Assembly (NCBI RefSeq): GCF_014773395.1
Contig: NZ_JACXAF010000016.1
Span: forward strand, 1-64,000
Origin: Neiella litorisoli
GTDB lineage: Bacteria > Pseudomonadota > Gammaproteobacteria > Enterobacterales > Neiellaceae
Direction: 5' to 3'
DNA length: 64,000 nt
Part shown: in pieces, positions 62,653 to 64,000 of the stretch
How the letters are laid out: each line of letters opens with the position of its first letter
Position numbering within the stretch: position 1 is the first letter of the stretch
Program-made: the position numbers and the translations under genes
The notes under the pieces: model-generated
Told to the model about the DNA's origin: nothing
What the model saw: the letters and a program-made list of their open reading frames with translations, nothing else
The model's database searches: none

Positions 62653-64000
62653 CTAATCAAACAAAGGGCGGTTTTTCTTCAAGCGACGCCAGACGAATCG
62701 CCCTGGGTGGACTGCATCCAATAAAGCCTGTGAAGTTGGCTGACTACTATTACAGATATAGCTAGTGATGATGTCAGCGGCGAGAGGACCAGAGCAGATG
62801 CCTCTAGCACCGAGGCCGGAGATCACATACAAGCCGCTCTGCTGAGCCAGTTCGGAAAGTGGCGTCGTTTGTGGCAAGGCCCCAACAGATTCCCAGTCGG
62901 GAATTGGCCCAACAATGGGAAAGTGATCGCGCAGCACTGCGCGAAAGCCGACTCGGCCCTCGGCTGGGGAGCTCAGCCACTGCTGAGTCAATTGCGACTC
63001 TGGCAGGGCTTGCTGCAGTCGCTCAAGGTTGATTTGATGGTCGTCATCGAGCAGTTCATCACTTCTGTTGTCGCGTGAGAATGTCGCGCCCATACAATGA
63101 CTGCGCCAATCTCCACCGCCAGCAGGAGTTAAGTAACCGGTGTGGCAGATCACTGTTTTTAGCTGTGTGCTTTGAGCCGTGGCAGGGACATGGCTGACTT
63201 GCCCGCGAACTGCGCTGATGGGCAAATGACGGCTGACATGAAAGCCATTCGAGTCGATGCCTGCAGCAATAACCACTTGGTCAGCCTCAATCGTCTGATC
63301 GCCTTGCAATAACCAGTGTTCACCCGTTTTGACAATGTCGTCGACTCGCCAACCCAAGTGAACATCATGCCCCTTTGCGAGCAGCCAACCACCGATAAAC
63401 CGACAGATATCGCCAGGACAGAACCAACCTGCGTTTGGGTAATAAACGGCATCATGCGGGATATCGATGCCGGCCAGTTCGCTGGCTCGTTCGGCATCGA
63501 CGGCCTGCACTAGCGTTGCTGGATAAGGCTGGCTAATAATGGCGGCGTGTTTGCGAGTCAGTTCCTCATTGCTGTTGAGGTGCAACAAACCGCTCCACTG
63601 GTGGCGGATCGTGTCTGTCTGAGCCGTTAGCCACTGGTAGTCTCGGCGGGCAAAATCAAACGCCTGCCAATAGAATTGCGACAATTCACCGGGTTGCGGC
63701 GTCAATAGCGGGTAGAGCGCGCCTTGGCGGTTACCACTCGCGGCCGAGGCAAGCTGCTCATCGGCACACAACAAGACAACCTGCTTGCCAGCAAGCGCCA
63801 GTTTCCATGCGGTTAAGCATGCCGCTAAGCCGCCACCAATGATGGCAACCGTTTGACGCGTGGTGTCAGCTGCAGGAGTTTGCAGGCTTGCTTTGCTGGC
63901 AATGGTCATGTCGCGCTTGTTGCCATAGCCGGGTTGTTTCTTCACGGTAAAGCCCGCTTGCGCTAGGCCTCGGCGCACTAATCCTGCGGCGGTGAACGTT
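62653..64000 (-). CDS. mnmC: tRNA 5-methylaminomethyl-2-thiouridine biosynthesis protein MnmC, C-terminal part
   Basis: The gene runs off the right edge of the window, so its 5' end (the methyltransferase domain) is missing. The visible frame includes the interdomain linker (FTAAGLVRRGLAQAGFTVKKQPGYGNKRDM) and the complete FAD-dependent oxidoreductase domain. That domain starts with VAIIGGGLAACLTAWKLA (dinucleotide fold) and ends with ISGLGARGICSGPLAADI. This domain removes the carboxymethyl group from cmnm5s2U34 of tRNA. Upstream codons to base 64000 remain open and match MnmC, so this is a truncated view, not a pseudogene. Confidence 0.93.
   Translation of the reverse strand, partial: TFTAAGLVRRGLAQAGFTVKKQPGYGNKRDMTIASKASLQTPAADTTRQTVAIIGGGLAACLTAWKLALAGKQVVLLCADEQLASAASGNRQGALYPLLTPQPGELSQFYWQAFDFARRDYQWLTAQTDTIRHQWSGLLHLNSNEELTRKHAAIISQPYPATLVQAVDAERASELAGIDIPHDAVYYPNAGWFCPGDICRFIGGWLLAKGHDVHLGWRVDDIVKTGEHWLLQGDQTIEADQVVIAAGIDSNGFHVSRHLPISAVRGQVSHVPATAQSTQLKTVICHTGYLTPAGGGDWRSHCMGATFSRDNRSDELLDDDHQINLERLQQALPESQLTQQWLSSPAEGRVGFRAVLRDHFPIVGPIPDWESVGALPQTTPLSELAQQSGLYVISGLGARGICSGPLAADIITSYICNSSQPTSQALLDAVHPGRFVWRRLKKNRPLFD

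Noticed and set aside
62653-63978. Stand-alone or truncated mnmC gene
   Set aside because: Codons continue in frame to base 64000 and match the MnmC linker, so only the window edge cuts it.

Overview
The window reads as chromosome of a marine, respiratory gammaproteobacterium of the Shewanella/Ferrimonas kind (Alteromonadales). Base composition is moderate and coding is dense. The backbone gene order fadL - yfcZ - fadI - fadJ - sixA - smrB - prmB - aroC - epmC - mnmC is the order known from E. coli, interrupted here by lineage-specific insertions. The genus assignment is an inference from gene content. No rRNA, tRNA, prophage, insertion sequence or CRISPR array was seen.

Layout. 1-208: contig-edge sequence holding a 16-base match to the Nextera/Tn5 mosaic end. 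209-3987: polyamine ABC transporter potABCD. 4.2-8.5 kb: patatin-like lipase, orphan solute-binding protein and a diguanylate cyclase. 8.5-14.9 kb: trmO, rcsF, a DUF4340 protein, H-NS, fadL, elaA, an ECF sigma/DUF3379 pair and yfcZ. 15.1-22.3 kb: Bat aerotolerance operon (moxR, DUF58, DUF4381, batA, batBC fusion, batD). 22.7-26.2 kb: fadIJ beta-oxidation operon behind a PsrA-like operator. 26.2-34.5 kb: a small membrane protein, a two-peptide operon whose first product carries four 12-residue repeats, a 1508-residue propeller/PAS/GGDEF/EAL sensor and an M16 protease. 35.0-39.4 kb: sixA, smrB, prmB, aroC and an MFS transporter.

40.99-53.61 kb is an extracellular electron transfer island. It encodes a NapC/CymA-type quinol dehydrogenase, two periplasmic multiheme cytochromes, an MtrB/PioB porin and three OmcA/MtrC-family decaheme lipoproteins (about 53 canonical CxxCH sites). 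Together these form a route from menaquinol through the periplasm and outer membrane to the cell surface. Arrays of a dispersed palindromic repeat family bracket it (39.4-40.8 and 53.7-54.5 kb). It is followed by a Fur-box-preceded TonB receptor overlapping a periplasmic thioredoxin-like gene (54.5-57.2 kb), a beta-hydroxyacid dehydrogenase, epmC and an ATP-NAD kinase-family gene. A TacAT-type toxin-antitoxin pair follows (60.9-61.6 kb), then a secreted orphan and the 3' part of mnmC, which runs off the window.

The least familiar items are: the repeat-peptide operon at 26.5-26.9 kb with a sigma-54-like promoter; the 98-bp and 108-bp palindromic elements with near-constant length and one compensated base change; the nine-heme plus DOMON-like cytochrome with a CX3CH site; and a G9 tract inside the MtrA-like cytochrome gene.
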